Source: Mansonella perstans (taxonomy: Eukaryota > Nematoda > Chromadorea > Rhabditida > Onchocercidae). Taken from it: DNA of 64,000 nt. The notes under the pieces are model-generated. The model saw only the letters and a list, made by a program, of their open reading frames with translations. It did no database searches and was not told where the DNA came from. A program made the translations under genes and the position numbers. Location of the stretch: contig JBAMDO010000055.1 in NCBI GenBank assembly GCA_037074765.1, positions 210,379-274,378 on the forward strand, read 5' to 3'. Position 1 is the stretch's first letter. The number at the start of each line of letters is the position of its first letter. This document shows positions 13,917-27,203 of this stretch, in pieces.

Positions 13917-16728
13917 CAATTATGCAAAGTATACTGATTATAATTCTACCATAATTGTCTGTTTATAATCAAAATTTCCTTTGCGATAATAATTATGCAA
14001 GTAATTACAGCCTATTATCCTAAAATATTTGCTACATTTGAAAGCTTAGATTAACTTTATCCTAAACAAGCATGATTTTGAACAATATTATTTAAAATTT
14101 TAATGACAAAGAAAAAAACAATTAATAGCAATTTTATGAAAAAAAAATGATTGAAAATTTTTATTGCATTGAATAAAATTAATTAATTTCAATCAAATAA
14201 ATTAAGAAAAATAAAAGAAATCTTACAATTTGCTAAAGACGAAAAGAAGAAAACGATATGTTAGTTCAATTTAATTTTTTTCTGATATGACACAAATAAT
14301 TATTCTGTATAATTTTTCAATTAATTGCTAAATATGTGAAAAGCTATTGAAGATCACTTATATTTGCACAAGTAAAACAATTTTTTTTTTTTTTGCAAAG
14401 TCATTGCATAATTTAAAGTATTCTTCAAACAATCAACTATTCTGAAGTACTAATTAACGATATTTTTTACTTATACAATAGCTCTATTATTATTTGCACA
14501 AAATAGAATAACAATTAAGAATAAACAATTAATTAGTTATGTCTATCTTGCACAGGAAAAAAGAATATATTTGCTTGAGAAATCCAATATCATTTTAAAA
14601 TTTTCAATTTCAAAAACTTATCAAAAATAGCACAAATATTTTTTGCTCCATTCTTAAACATTTTATCTAAAATATTTAAAGAGGTTGTTCAAGGAAAAAA
14701 TTTATATGAAATATGTCATTTAACAAACTAATTTCAGTTTTTTTTTTAACTCTAAAATTTTACAAATATTTCAAAATCATTAATATTAATGTAAAAAAAA
14801 AAAAAAATATACCAGAATAACAATATAGTATGCGAATGAGCAATGTTAGAATGTGGAGTTTTTGTTTGCTTAAAAAAAATTAGGTAAAGAAAGTTTTGTT
14901 CTATAAATGAGATACATTAACTAAATAATAGTGGCATTCATTTCGTTGGATGACCATTTGCTAAGCTTCTCCAGTGAATTAATTGAAAGTGACCGCAGGT
15001 GGTAAGTATATAAACAGTGCGATCAAATGTAACAAAAGATCGTCGGTGTCTTAAAAAAAAAGACAAAAATAAAAATTGAGAAAGGAAAGAGGAATCAAAG
15101 GTTGAAAAGAACAAGAAATGAATGGAATTTGAAATAACCTTTATTAGTAGTGCTACAATATTATTATTTTTAATAGTTTATATCTAACTATCATTACTGT
15201 GAAAACTTTCAATTTTACAGAACAATATTGTAAGAATTTATTGCCGAGATACATTATATAGACATAAACTAACTTTATGTTAAAAACCATTGTAATTTAC
15301 TAGAAAATATTTTCTCTGAATTAAATTATCATATGAAGTCATAATGAGTTAAATTGTTTTGATCGAATTAAATTAATTTCAAAAGCAATTTTTAGTTATT
15401 TCTTTTGTAATATAACAAATTATTTATCATCTATTTATTTTGCACTGTTAAAAGCCCATTATCAAAAATTACTTCAGGTGTTGGTACTGTGCAAATTGCT
15501 TTTGCTGATCCTTTAATCGCTTCTGACAATCTCACTTAAATGCTATTTACCAACAATTCATCTTACTATAACCATCATAAAGTAAAAAGATGGCCAATAT
15601 GAATAAACAAAAATTTCCTCATCTTTTTTGTATTAATCTATCACAAATAATTCCTAATTAAACAATCTCGAGCTAATTTTGAATATAATTTGATCTAACA
15701 AGGTCATAAAAATGGATCAATAAGTATGTCTAAATATTACAGTTGCAATTTTATCCTTGGAACAACAAAATAATGATGGGATAAAAGATACCAAACTGAA
15801 CCTTTATTCTTAACCATTACAACTTAATTGATTTCCTGACTAAACTGTGAAAGGCGCATTTGCAGTAAATAATGCCATAAATTTTAAGATCAAACTACTG
15901 CGAGATGATATGTAAAGTTATTTAAGCTATGAAAGAAAAAAACTCAGCTTTTATTAATTGACAACATAAACAATATTCAACAATCTTTTATGAGCAAAAA
16001 TCTTGCAGCTATTTTTTAATGAGAACATCTCCGACTATTTCTTTGGTTTTTGAAAATTATTATATTCATATTTCGTCTTGATAAGAAAAGAAACAACAAT
16101 TAATAGTAAAGGTGAAATCAAGGAAAGATTTATATAATTATTCAGTAATTAATCAATTTTCACCTTCAAATAAATTACAGGCATAATTTATCTAGAACCA
16201 GTTTGCTAGTAACTGAGTCTGGATGTATTGACTGCGTCTTAACAACAAAAACCAATCACTTCTAATTAATTTGAATTATTTGACTTTACTCGACACAATT
16301 TCACAATTTTCCTATTTGTACGAAACAAGAAAAAACTTCGCTCCTCTTTTTTATCGAAAATTCTCATTTAATTTCATCGAATAAGTAACATAAAATGAAC
16401 GAGATTTTAAAGCAGTTGTTAAATCATAAACGAAGCTAAATTTGTTTGTATGGATCGGTCCCAACCTTGTTAAAAAACGACGGAAATCGAAGTACTGGAT
16501 TAATAATATCCAAAAGACAAACACTTCAGAAAATGAGCTAGTCCATCCTTTGTATACTATGCAAATGGACTTCAGATAACTTCAGATAACAGATGTTAGC
16601 TCTAGGATAAAATCGAACGCGGTAATTACAGGACAATTATCCTCATTCTAGATATTCTAAAGAAATTTGTAGCACCATGCACAAGCATAATAGATCTTAT
16701 TCCAACACTGCTTAAATTGTTGGTAAAA
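13917..16728. other. Intergenic AT-rich region
   Basis: No coding frame, RNA gene or repeat family is evident. It contains several A/T homopolymers and presumably the 3' flank of the minus-strand tyrosyl-tRNA synthetase gene at its right end. No canonical AATAAA on the minus strand lies close to that stop codon. Confidence 0.6.
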
Positions 16729-17212
16729 CTATTTTTTACCACCTTTTTTGGTAGGGAATGCTGCAGATAATGGCTTTGCTTTAGTAGCAAAACATGTTCG
16801 AATTGGTTCACAGAATTGATTGATTTTAGATACAACAAATGCCTTTAAATCCGCAGGATGCAAACTTCCATCCACAATTATTCGTTCCAGTTCAACACAA
16901 CCATTTATTTCTACATTTCCACCGTTTTCCTCTGAACGTTCAATTAGCAACTCTAAAATTTAAACTTCATTAGTTCATTATAAAATTTAACTCATAAAAT
17001 CTCTGAGATATCTCCAAAGAAATGTTGGAGAGTAAAAAGCAGAATGCATAACCAGTTATCATTAGGAATAGAAATGATCAGAAGCAGTCATTACATCTCT
17101 ATTGAGCTAAACTTCAAAATTAAACAGCAAGAGAATAGTAAGGAGATTCAAAATAATTCGAGATTTGAATGTTAATAGTCATGTAAAATAAAGAGATCGA
17201 TCACATTAACAG

Positions 17213-17244
<32 letters not shown>

Positions 17245-20200
17245 ATCAACAGCTATGCTTTCACAGAAAAACTTTACTACTTAATATGTGTGAAAACAAA
17301 TCTCGGCGCAGCAAATCAAGTTAATCTTAGATGGTTCAAATAATTTTTAGTAATGGATAAATTAAAATAATAACTTACTTGATCCAAAATGTGGGAATAT
17401 AAAATGTTTTGCAAGTTCGAAAGCAACATTGCCTTTCAAATTACCAGGTTCGCAAAATGAACGTGCGATTTTCTGCTTTATTTGCTTTGATGTATCCAGA
17501 GGATCCAGATGAAATTCAGAATTTGATGCAGACATTTTATTGCCCGACATAGATGGTAAAACTGGTACTAATAAATGCGCACGGGACTGCTGTCCATTTC
17601 GTTGCATCACCTGAAAAACCAGACTACTATTAAGATAAACAAAGTGGGGTGCTAGCAGCTCCATCAAATAAAGGAATCAAGAGTGAAAAATTTATAGTGT
17701 TGATGTGCCAAAGAAAAACAGAAAAAAAAACACATAGCTTCATATTCTATCATTCTATGTAAAATAGCAACTCATACCATTATCAATGAAAACAAAAGAG
17801 AGAAATTTATCAAAAACTTAAGAATTAAATGAAACCTGCTCGGAGAACTTCGAAAAAGGACGCATATCCTCACCCATAATAACAATATCAACATTCAAAC
17901 GATAATGGTCAATGGTGAAATATAGAGGTGACAATAATGAGCCCAATGTCACTCCGTCCAAGATAGACGCTTCATCTCGTGTTACTTTTGAAGCCATCTG
18001 ATACATTTCCAAAGTGTACTCCCTGGAAATGAAACTTTATTTCGATTTGTACGTAGCCGACAAATACTAGTAAAGTTATCATCAAACTATTTTGCTTTAA
18101 ATCGCACTGCGACATCATAAAATATATGGAATCCTCAAGCACATTTAAGTAATTCGGAATGTCAAAAAAATATAAATATGGTGTGAAGAAACAGCACTTA
18201 CGGTTCCAGTTGATAGCTTGATCCCCGAACAATTTTGACATCTTTCAGTTCAAGTAAATTAAAGATCTGTTCCAAAACCATAGTGAAATAATCACAGCGC
18301 GCTTCTCGAACATTCCATGAGCATTTCTCATTATCCAAAAAGGCATCGATATCAGCCAAAACTACTGTTAACGAAACATTCCCCAACAACTGCAGTTTCT
18401 ACAAATAAAAAAAGTAACTATTTACATCATCAAATAGCATATACTTTAAAAGATAAACAGACCTTGGTAAAAGCTACTAAAGAAATAAATTTTTTTCAGA
18501 AAATAAAAAGTCGCCAACAATTTTGTTTGCGTGGATTTATGCTCATTTATTAAATCTTGAGAAATTGATATTTTAATTAAAATGAACATTAAAAACTGCT
18601 AATAATAAAGGTAACTTAACTGTGTTCTAAATCTTCTAAATCACAGAAAAACAAGCCAAGACAAAAGTGTTAAAAAATATGTCCAGAATCAAAAAAATAA
18701 CCTTTAATTTGAAAAGCGGAACAACAAAACCGAGATGAAAGTGACCTTTTGGTGCTACTGCATAAACAACATGTAACAAACTATTCTCTTTGATTTGTCT
18801 CTTAAGCCATATTTCACCACTGACTAACTGCAAGATATGGAATTACAACTTGAATAATTTGCATAAGGTTTTTCAGTCGACTATCTAAAGTATATATGTA
18901 TAAAATACTCATGCAGAAATCACTGGTGCAAATTTAGACTATAAATACCTCACTATTACAGATGATCTCCCGAAACCTCTGATTTTCTTCTTCATTCAGA
19001 GTGATGTCATCGATTGTAGAACTAGTAGAGTGTGGTAAGTCATCATCAAGTATATTTTTGGAATATGCTTTTTCTAACAAAGTCAGCATTTCTTCGTCTA
19101 AACAGTTTTTCTGCACTTCTTCCAACATTTTACAAATGAAGTCCTGCAACAGAAGGCATAATCAAATGGTCAAAGTAATCAATTAAAAAATGCAAGGTAA
19201 CGAAAATGACAAAAAAAAAACATAAAAAGAAAGGTAAGTAGAGTCAGTAGTAAAACACTGTACAAGAAAAACGCAATTGTTCGAACAAGCACTACAGAAT
19301 ACAACGAATTACCATTGCATCTAATGAGATTACTCGATATCTATTTAGCATACTGCGAAACCAATACATGAATGTATACAGCTGTATCAGTTTTAGAGGT
19401 ATGCCACGAGGGTAATGAACCTTGAAATCTCATACAACAATAAGACAACTTCGTACTACACCATACGAGTAATTTTAGAAGTACGTATATCAGCGTATCG
19501 TAATGAGAGAATATTTTTGGGAAGATTTTCTTACCGAACATTTCTTGAAAAAAAGTTGATCGAAATGTCAGAAAAATAATAGAAAGTAAATTATTATGTT
19601 GCAAAAGTCTCTTTGTTCAATAAATAATTCAATAATAGCGACAAACTGTGGTAGCATCAGGACTTCATACTTTCAATTTTGACCCTTTGCTACAACTATG
19701 ATTTTGCATATGTCGCACGCCTACTGTCTCGGAATATAGCAGACGTATTAGAATATGCAAATCCAAGCTTACATCACGAATAATAGTTTCTCCATGACCT
19801 ATTATTATTACTACTGTTACTAAAAAATTGAGTCAGAAAAAAAACCAAATTAATATTAAAAACAAAAGCTGCAACAATCGTTTTCTTAGCATACTGCAAC
19901 ACAGTATAAGTATAAAACTTGATGCAATACAAACCTTAACAGTCTCTTTTAAACTAGCTTCAGAAATCCTTCCTGTATTATATTCTTCGAATAAATCCTT
20001 ATAGTTACTGTAGTCCTTTCCATCAAAAAGAATTGTTTTCGGTGATATAATTGGAAATAATACGTGCTCACAAAATGCTAGTACACCGTTTTCATCAGAA
20101 TCGCGACTGCAGATAGCGTCATCGATCTTTTTCCGCACAACTTCTGCTTTATCCAGCAAATCAATTTTTGAACTTTCTTCTGAACTAAATCAAAATTTTC

Positions 20201-21607
20201 ATTTAATTTCAGTAAAATGACCAGAAGTTGCGCAAGTTTAAGAACTGATGGAACACTCAGAATGAAATGAGATATAGAATATAGAATAAATTTGCAAGTA
20301 AAAAACCACCTGCTCATTTTCGATCCTTGCAATCCAGGTACCATAGGATTCATGAGGTGAAACCTTTTACCTAACTTTAGCTTTGGAAGTTGCTCCTCAG
20401 CCAGAATGAAAATTTTCCTTTGGTCCACTCCACCAAATTGACCGTCAACTTTTAAGTACTGTTCATCCAAGGCTTGCAATAATGGATAGAGTAAACCGCT
20501 CAGTAGGGGTGATGCTACCTGCAAGGATAAAGGAATATTACACGTCCACCTTAAAACATCATTTAAAATTTTAATTATCACATATTTCGCGAAAAAGGAA
20601 TCTTACTTGCTTTACCACTTCAGCGCCAGCACGTAAAGCATCTCTTCTCGTTACGATGTTACACAATCGAAGCAAATCAGTTGTAAATTCTCTTAAAATA
20701 TTAATTACTAGCTCGTTTCATGTGAAAATAATGAAGCATACATAAACATCGAGCAAAAAACTCTGCTAAACTGCTAATATTAGCTAAAGCATTAACCAGT
20801 GTTTTAAGCAAACATAATCCATTTCGATAAAACTTACCTCGTCAATTGATATGATGTTCCTCTAATAAAATGTAATTGGTCTAACGGTACATGCAATGCA
20901 TTAAGCAATGCTTTGATCACTTTTTCATAATAGAGTACTCGATTATCCAGAAGCTCCCAACTGCTTTTCAAATTGTCCAAAAAGGCATGCAAATCGGCAA
21001 ACAATATCGTTACCTGAATGCAAAGTTATTCTATTAATTCCGAGACAGTGGGAGGTTTAGCGATATTAGAAATATTAAATCTGAATAAAATAAAATCCCC
21101 CAAAATTAATTTGCATTCGAAGCTTCAAAATCAAAAATTTGTTCATAAGATATCGCTAGGAATACTAATTTAAAATTAATTCACAAAACAAACCCTCAGA
21201 TTCGCGGATAAGAAATCAGCAATTTTTCTTATTGGTAAGAAATATCCTACATGCGGCTTTCCTGTAGTTGCCGTTCCCCAATAAATATGAATATTTTTCT
21301 TTGAAGTTAACTGTTTTATAATTTTCTCCAATCCCAATACTTCCTAAAATAATAGATAGATATAAAAATGGTCATTACGTGCAACTGATTAAAATGAACT
21401 GTTCTTTTTTTAAATAATTAACCATTCTGTTCCACTTTTTATATTATCATACAAACACTTTGAACAGTAGTAAACCTGTAAATTCCTAGTAATAAGATTT
21501 AGTCGACACAAATCTTTCTCCGATAATCCATCAATATCAACTTTCACAACCGATTTATCGGCTGATTTATCCTCGTTCATCATAGCTGATTTATCCTCGT
21601 TCGTCAT
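16729..21607 (-). CDS. yars-1: Tyrosyl-tRNA synthetase, tandem-domain
   Basis: Cytosolic class I synthetase that charges tRNA-Tyr. Twelve exons, all phase-consistent: 21607-21476, 21343-21194, 21013-20838, 20691-20607, 20518-20310, 20184-19935, 19143-18949, 18827-18702, 18398-18202, 18022-17836, 17610-17379, 16952-16729; 720 residues. The first core (about 45-334) has [14 protein letters not shown] (HIGH-type, about 65-78), the tyrosine pocket Y192/Q196/D199/Q208 and KMSSS at 248-252. The second core (about 400-690) repeats the fold, with KGHFHLGF at 426-433 and KMSAS at 594-598. In it the pocket positions aligned to Y192, Q196 and Q208 are S538, F542 and V554; only the Asp (545) is kept. The protein ends in a lysine-rich tail and has no EMAPII-like domain of the kind found in human YARS1. 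Residues 1-44 contain a short duplicated NEDKSA segment. The second half therefore looks non-catalytic and may complete a pseudo-dimer that binds the anticodon. The family call is near certain; the exact start is likely but unproven. Confidence 0.95.
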
Positions 21608-21622
21608 ACTATAAATGAACCA
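21608..21622 (-). promoter_or_regulatory. Putative trans-splice acceptor of yars-1
   Basis: On the minus strand TTCATTTATAG ends one base before the ATG at 21607. An acceptor placed right against the start codon is typical of nematode spliced-leader addition. It favours the ATG at 21607 over the in-frame ATG at 21628, which would then lie upstream of the mature mRNA. Confidence 0.5.
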
Positions 21623-21628
21623 GGTCAA

Positions 21629-22880
21629 ATTCTAGATCATATAAGACACGTAAATCACGAGTGAATCAGTAAGTAATCCGTAATATTCCTCCAATAGTAC
21701 CAATATTAATATTTTACTGCGAAATAACATTTTTTTTTAATTACATAAGCAATAAATTTGAAATATTTAACTAACACTGAACTAAATTTCAAAAATTCAA
21801 TTTAGGGAACTATTCCAATAATTGAAAACAAAGACCATTCCGGTAGACCATTTCCGGAAGAACTTACAACTCCGTGACAAAGGTAACTCCAATATCAAGC
21901 CATGCTTTAGAAGTAAAAGGTCCTACAGTGCAACTGTTACATTTCAGGAAACAATAAATAGAATGAAACGCAATTGGTATATGTCCATTCATTGTTCATT
22001 CATTTTCCGGTAAAGACCATAGGCATTTCCGATTGTCCACTCAATTTCCGGTAAAGACCATAGGCATTTCCGATTAATCTTCACTTAATGATACATCAAT
22101 TACAACAATTCTAGTATAGCTGTGAAATTTTTAAAATTCTATTTTAAAATTCAATCTGATCAGATGAGAGCGGAATTAATATCTTCAAAATATGTTAATT
22201 AATAACTTTTTTAATTAAGATTTTTTGTTTCTAAATCAATATAATATATTCAATGCTATTTGTAAGCGCAATAAACAAACGACTTTGTTTTTTTGAAGAA
22301 ATTTTAAATCTAAAATTTGCTAATCTCAAAATTTAATATCGATGTATTATTTCATTTAAATGCTTATTAGTTAACCTTTGTACATTAAACGTTAAAGCGT
22401 AAATAATGATTCTTTATGAACATTTTGCGTTCTGAACTGGAAAATTGTTATTTACAATCCAACTTATGCTTTATCTTAGGAATAATTAGTAAATATGCAA
22501 TTGTCTGATTCATTCTCAAATCTTTCTTTTAGAGAAGTTTGAACTTTCTGCAAACTTTACTTAAAATAATATTTCATAATTAATTAACTTCTTTGAATTA
22601 AAATCAATTTATTGCAATTAACACTTTATAATTGAATTGCTTCTTTCCTATGCTGGCCTTTATTCTACTCTCCCATTTAGGTTTGTCTTCTTCTTCTTCT
22701 TGTCACTCTTATCACTAATATCACAGTGCCATTTTTATCAGCCAATTAGTATTATCATTAGACAGAACCTACAACAGCATTGCATTAATATATAACATCA
22801 ACATATCTTAACTAGTCATAAGTATAAGCACATTCTGACTTAGCTGAGCTGTTAAAAAATCAGTAAGGGATTATTAATAT
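21629..22880. other. Intergenic, upstream of yars-1
   Basis: No gene seen. It holds the yars-1 promoter region by position, plus a tandem duplication (22004-22075, separate entry). Confidence 0.5.
22004..22075. repeat. 31-bp direct repeat (two copies)
   Basis: A 31-bp unit beginning TTTCCGGTAAAGACC occurs at 22004-22034 and again at 22045-22075 (period 41). Related fragments (AAAGACCATTCCGG, CATTTCCGG) lie at about 21830-21855, so the CCGGTAAAGACC-type word is clustered just upstream of yars-1. Its role is unknown. Confidence 0.85.
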
Positions 22881-23455
22881 CCAATTTAATGAATTTTTTA
22901 TTTCGGTGAATAGAATCAGCAGGTGACAGTTAAAAGGGTGAATAAAATCTCTCTTTACATCACATTAAAAGTTATTTGATTAATACAAACTATATAAATT
23001 CTGTCACAGCACTATTAACTACTGCATATTTCAAATTTTTCTTCTTGGTTAATTTTTTCCAATTTTAATTTTTTTTAAAATTAATTCAACAATTTCAATC
23101 TGTGCGCTTTGTCCTTTTGTTTTCTGTTGCAAAGCTTTGAATTACCAGTCTTAATGAACTATGATCTGTAAATCTCAATTTAATTTTTTTTTTTTTTTTT
23201 TGCTTCAATAGTACTCTTCGGCATTAATCAATATCAGGTTTTTTATTATTGGCTGCTTAAAATATTTCCCAGTGCCACATTTCGATGTTAAGAATAAAAT
23301 TTTTGCACCGAAATTTCCAATCAAAAATCTTGTTTTTCTCTTTAATTTCCTTTCTTGCCGACTTATTTACTTAGCGCTCATTTATACCACTCTGCGCAAA
23401 AAAGAAAAATGTTAAAAATTTAAAACATTTATAGAAATCTTTGCTTCTTCTACTA
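22881..23455. repeat. Dispersed repeat B, copy 1
   Basis: About 575 bp matching 28910-29571 in the same orientation with small gaps and scattered substitutions. Both copies begin CCAATTTAATGAATTTTT and run through the shared words TTAGCGCTCATTTATACCA and CTTTGTCCTTTTGTTTTCTG. No terminal inverted repeat or coding capacity is seen. It is an unclassified interspersed repeat. Confidence 0.85.
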
Positions 23456-23830
23456 ACATGCGACAATGTTGAAATTCGGTCACTTCAAACCAGCCGCCCA
23501 TCAGAAATTTTCTTATTAGTTTTCGTTAAAATAAGAAGTAATGCAATAAGTAGGAAAAGCAGTTGATATTGAGAGATTCTAGGAAGCTTCCCAAGGACTG
23601 AACAAAAAAGCCTATTGCAAGGTCTTTTTTTCGAAAGAATAAAGTCATCAAAAGGCTTGCATTGATGAGTTCATTTTCTTGTTAATTACAAAAGCAAACT
23701 GAGAAATTGATTAGCATTTTTGCATTCAAAAACAATAATTTTGTCTAAACTAATTTTAATAAATCGCCAAAATACAATGCCTTTTCAAAAGCCAAAATTT
23801 ACTGTTTTACAATTTTCTAAGTTTACATCC

Positions 23831-25274
23831 AAGATTTCCAAAATTCATTTCACTTACGAAAATAATTGCAATTTACTTGAATGACCATATGACCGTTTTT
23901 AATTAAATGATTACTAATAATTATATGAGATTTCACTCTCCCCACTCAATGGAATACCATTCTAATCTGATTATGGCAAAGAATTTGCGCCTTCTCATCA
24001 AAGGGTGCCATTATTATTGGTCCGTATCCGTAAATCTATCGACAAACAGTTTTTGGAGCCAAAAGATAAATAGCTTATTCCAATCTCTCAACTTTTCTCT
24101 CCATATGGTTAATGATGTATCGGATATGAAATGATTGATTTCAATGAAAACTCAAATTAGGTTAAACTTAAGTTAATGTTGAGAAAAGATTGGAATTTAA
24201 TTGAACTCCCTTCAGAAATTGAGTGTCGCTTAGAAATAATTTTCGGTGAATAAAAATTTATTTATGACAATCGCACTTATGGTCCTCAAATAGAGTCTGT
24301 AAAAAATTTACTTATAAATTGGGATTTGAAACTCAAAGATTTTAACTCAGCGAAGAAATTTTTGATGCTGGCGGTGCTGTCACACCTCATTATATAATTG
24401 CCGACGAACAGTTTATTTGCATCATTTGACTTTCAAATTTTAATTTTCATAATTTCAAACAACAACGAAGCAAAATCATTCAAAGTACTCGCAATACCTT
24501 TGCTAGGCAATTGAAAGAACTGATCATCCTCTCACTCGATCAACTGACTATCAGCTGATCCGGAGGTCATCCATCGATGAAAGAATATGATTTAAACAAG
24601 CTCATGATCTTAATCAAAGACAATCTGCGACAATTTCCAAGTAATGCTTAGCAGTCCGTGAAGTTAGATGCTCGTAAAGATCGAAATTTAGACATTCGAT
24701 CGTAATTATTTGTACATTTCTCATCATTAACTCATTTTCATCTAAAAAATTAGTTCAATATATGATTGGTATGAAATTTATATAAGATTTCTGAGATTTA
24801 CCAAGTATTATGATTTACTTTCTGAAACATTTTCAGCTGCTAAAACTTGGCCTCGACCAATTAACGAACAGATGTTATCAATGCTATGAAATTTCAGAAT
24901 ATGAATTTCAATCAACCAACATTTTTTCTTGACCGGAAGTAGAATGCATATTTGAGAAAAAAAGTCAATTTTAACAAACATTTACTTTCTCGTTATAATT
25001 TCCCGGTAGATCGAAGTCGAAATTTACTGATAATATAATGGCATTAATAGGAAGAAAATAAAGAAGTCGCCTTAAGGATTAGGCCTCGAACTCATCATTG
25101 GCTACCATGAAAAAACTGCCCGAGAAAAAGTTACATCTCTGAAAAGAGAAAATTCCTTTTAGTGCACAGATGGTCAATTGAATGGAATGTGTCAAACAGA
25201 TGTAGCACAAAGTCTTCAACAGCACGTTGATCCAGGAATTAAATTGGGCAATTATCGCCTATTCCTTTAATTAT
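23831..25274. repeat. Dispersed repeat A, copy 2
   Basis: Second copy of the element at 12451-13916. It contains an extra block of about 140 bp (around 24735-24868) absent from copy 1, and lacks the 150-bp block of copy 1. The two copies lie either side of yars-1 in direct orientation, about 11.4 kb apart. Confidence 0.85.
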
Positions 25275-25617
25275 TCGGCGATGAAAAAAATTTTAGCTTT
25301 AGTTCAGATATGAATGATTCATTGATACAATGAGTGATATGTTTTCAGTCTGTTTAAACAAACTCTGTTTTTCTTTCTCCTTCAACGGATGTTTGAAATG
25401 TTAATTTATCATATAACGATATTCATGGCCATTTCTTGTTCACCCATATATCCTGTTTTCACAGACTACAACAATGTAAATGAATAATATCATGTAATGG
25501 GCGTTTATGGCCTTTTCGGGTTTGCCCGCACTTCCTGTGCCATTCACGCATTCAGACAATGTTGAAGGTAGAAAATGATTTAATTTCGGCATTTACATTT
25601 ATTTCTTCTCCAATCAG

Positions 25618-25655
25618 TCTGATCTGATCTGATCTAATCTGATCTGTTCTGATCG
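25618..25655. repeat. (TGATC) microsatellite
   Basis: Imperfect tandem TGATC pentanucleotides (TCTGATCTGATCTGATCTAA and onward). A shorter relative of the same word cluster occurs at about 5155-5186. Confidence 0.85.
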
Positions 25656-25980
25656 CTCTTGTGAAATTATTGCTTTATTGCTGCTTAAGTTTTATAATCA
25701 GTGAAATTTAGTGAAAAGATAATTCGATAAAGTTTCATTGAACATAAATTAATAGATAAAGAAATTGAAATCAATAGAATCTTCATTGCTAATTTCAGCT
25801 ACTAGCAAATATAATTATATATGATAGTTGTGATAAGAGCATCTGTTTCTATGATATCATAAATTGTGTTTCTCCCTCTCTCTCTCCCTAATCCAATCCT
25901 AGCAAAAAATCTAGTATCAAATAGATAGTTAAGATTTATATCAAAGTTTTCATATTCTTTTTTATCGAATTTTTATTCAG

Positions 25981-26166
25981 AAATTACATTTGGTTCATAT
26001 TTTGTGTAACTTGACTGTCAAACAGTATATTTGCTTGCACGAGGTAGAAAAGATCCAAGGCATCAAGGAAGAAAAGATCGAACGCATCGAGGTAGGAAAG
26101 ATCCAAGACATTAAGAAGAAAGAAAATTTCACTACTACTGAAAAAGAGAAACGAAAGAAGATCTGA
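25981..26166 (+). other. Weak terminal-exon candidate
   Basis: Directly after a strong TTTTTATTCAG acceptor one plus-strand frame is open for 61 codons to TGA at 26164. The second half is charged (repeats of the type EEKIERIEVGKIQDIK) because it reads through a 27-bp minisatellite at about 26041-26120. No upstream exon with a matching donor was identified, so it may be chance. Confidence 0.2.
26041..26120. repeat. 27-bp minisatellite, three copies
   Basis: Three diverged copies of a 27-bp unit of the type GAGGTAGAAAAGATCCAAGG. Confidence 0.8.
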
Positions 26167-27068
26167 AGTTAACACTTTTAATGAATCATTCAATTACAAA
26201 TGTTAACTATTCGTTGTAATTATGAAACATATCATCTTATTGTTAATTAGATAATGAACGATTCTAACATTACGGATTATTGTTAATTGAATAAAGCTAT
26301 AAACAGGTGCATTTAAATATGATAATACTAATTTCGCAAAATCCAATATAGTAATTTTTTTTTTTTGTTTAGTCATCTACAACTTCAACGATTAATTAAA
26401 AGAATTTAATTGCACGAACCATTTGGTGGTATTTTTAATGTTGGCAAGAGGGCCAATCATCCAATTTGGCAAACGCAGATATATTCAATTTATAAATTAT
26501 TCAGTTACAAATGTAAATTGCAGCTTAAGTGACACTAGAACTTTTTCATTCCTTTGAATTTTATCGAACTATATTTTACTTTTACACAATTTAAATTAAT
26601 GCATTAATTCTTTTTTTCTTAATTTTTTTTGGAACTTGAAACTTAGAGAATTAAGTTAAAAACAAATGAACTTTCTTTTCATTAATAAATTTAGAGAAGT
26701 ATGATGATTGCCAAATGCTCTGCTCATTAATTTAAATTTGTCATTTAACTATCTCTTGACTTATGATAGTATTTCTTTTCTACAAAAATTTCTAAACTGT
26801 TAGTAGCACTTTCTACCATGAATTAATTCAACAGAATGACGTGACGAGATAAACAAAAAAATACAGTATCATGAAAAAACTTCATATAGAATTCCTGCTC
26901 TCTAATTTTTTTTATATTTTCATAGTTTTCGTTTACACAGCTGTACGTTTAATGTTGAATTCCCAATCATTCACCAATTTTGCTCAAGTGCTTATTGATT
27001 GAATTTAAAATTTAAGAATACTTGAAGAACAACCATGGGATTATGATTAATAAGTAAATGTTTTCATT

Positions 27069-27203
27069 AAGTTTGCACTAGCAGCGATTTCTGTTAAGTT
27101 TCCACAAGTAGATATTCTCGTAAAGTTTGTACTTACAAAGATTCTTATTAAGTTTGCACTAACAAAGATTCTTGTTAAGTTTGTACTAGCAAAGATTCTT
27201 GTT
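27069..27203. repeat. 27-bp minisatellite, five copies
   Basis: Five end-to-end 27-bp units of the type AAGTTTGCACTAACAAAGAT followed by TCTTGTT, with increasing divergence at the left end. All frames contain stops across the array. Confidence 0.9.

Noticed and set aside
12527..24134. 75-codon frame conserved at 12527-12754 and 23907-24134
   Set aside because: It lies in both copies of repeat A. The differences are two replacement and one silent, so there is no sign of protein constraint, and the sequence has no known domain.
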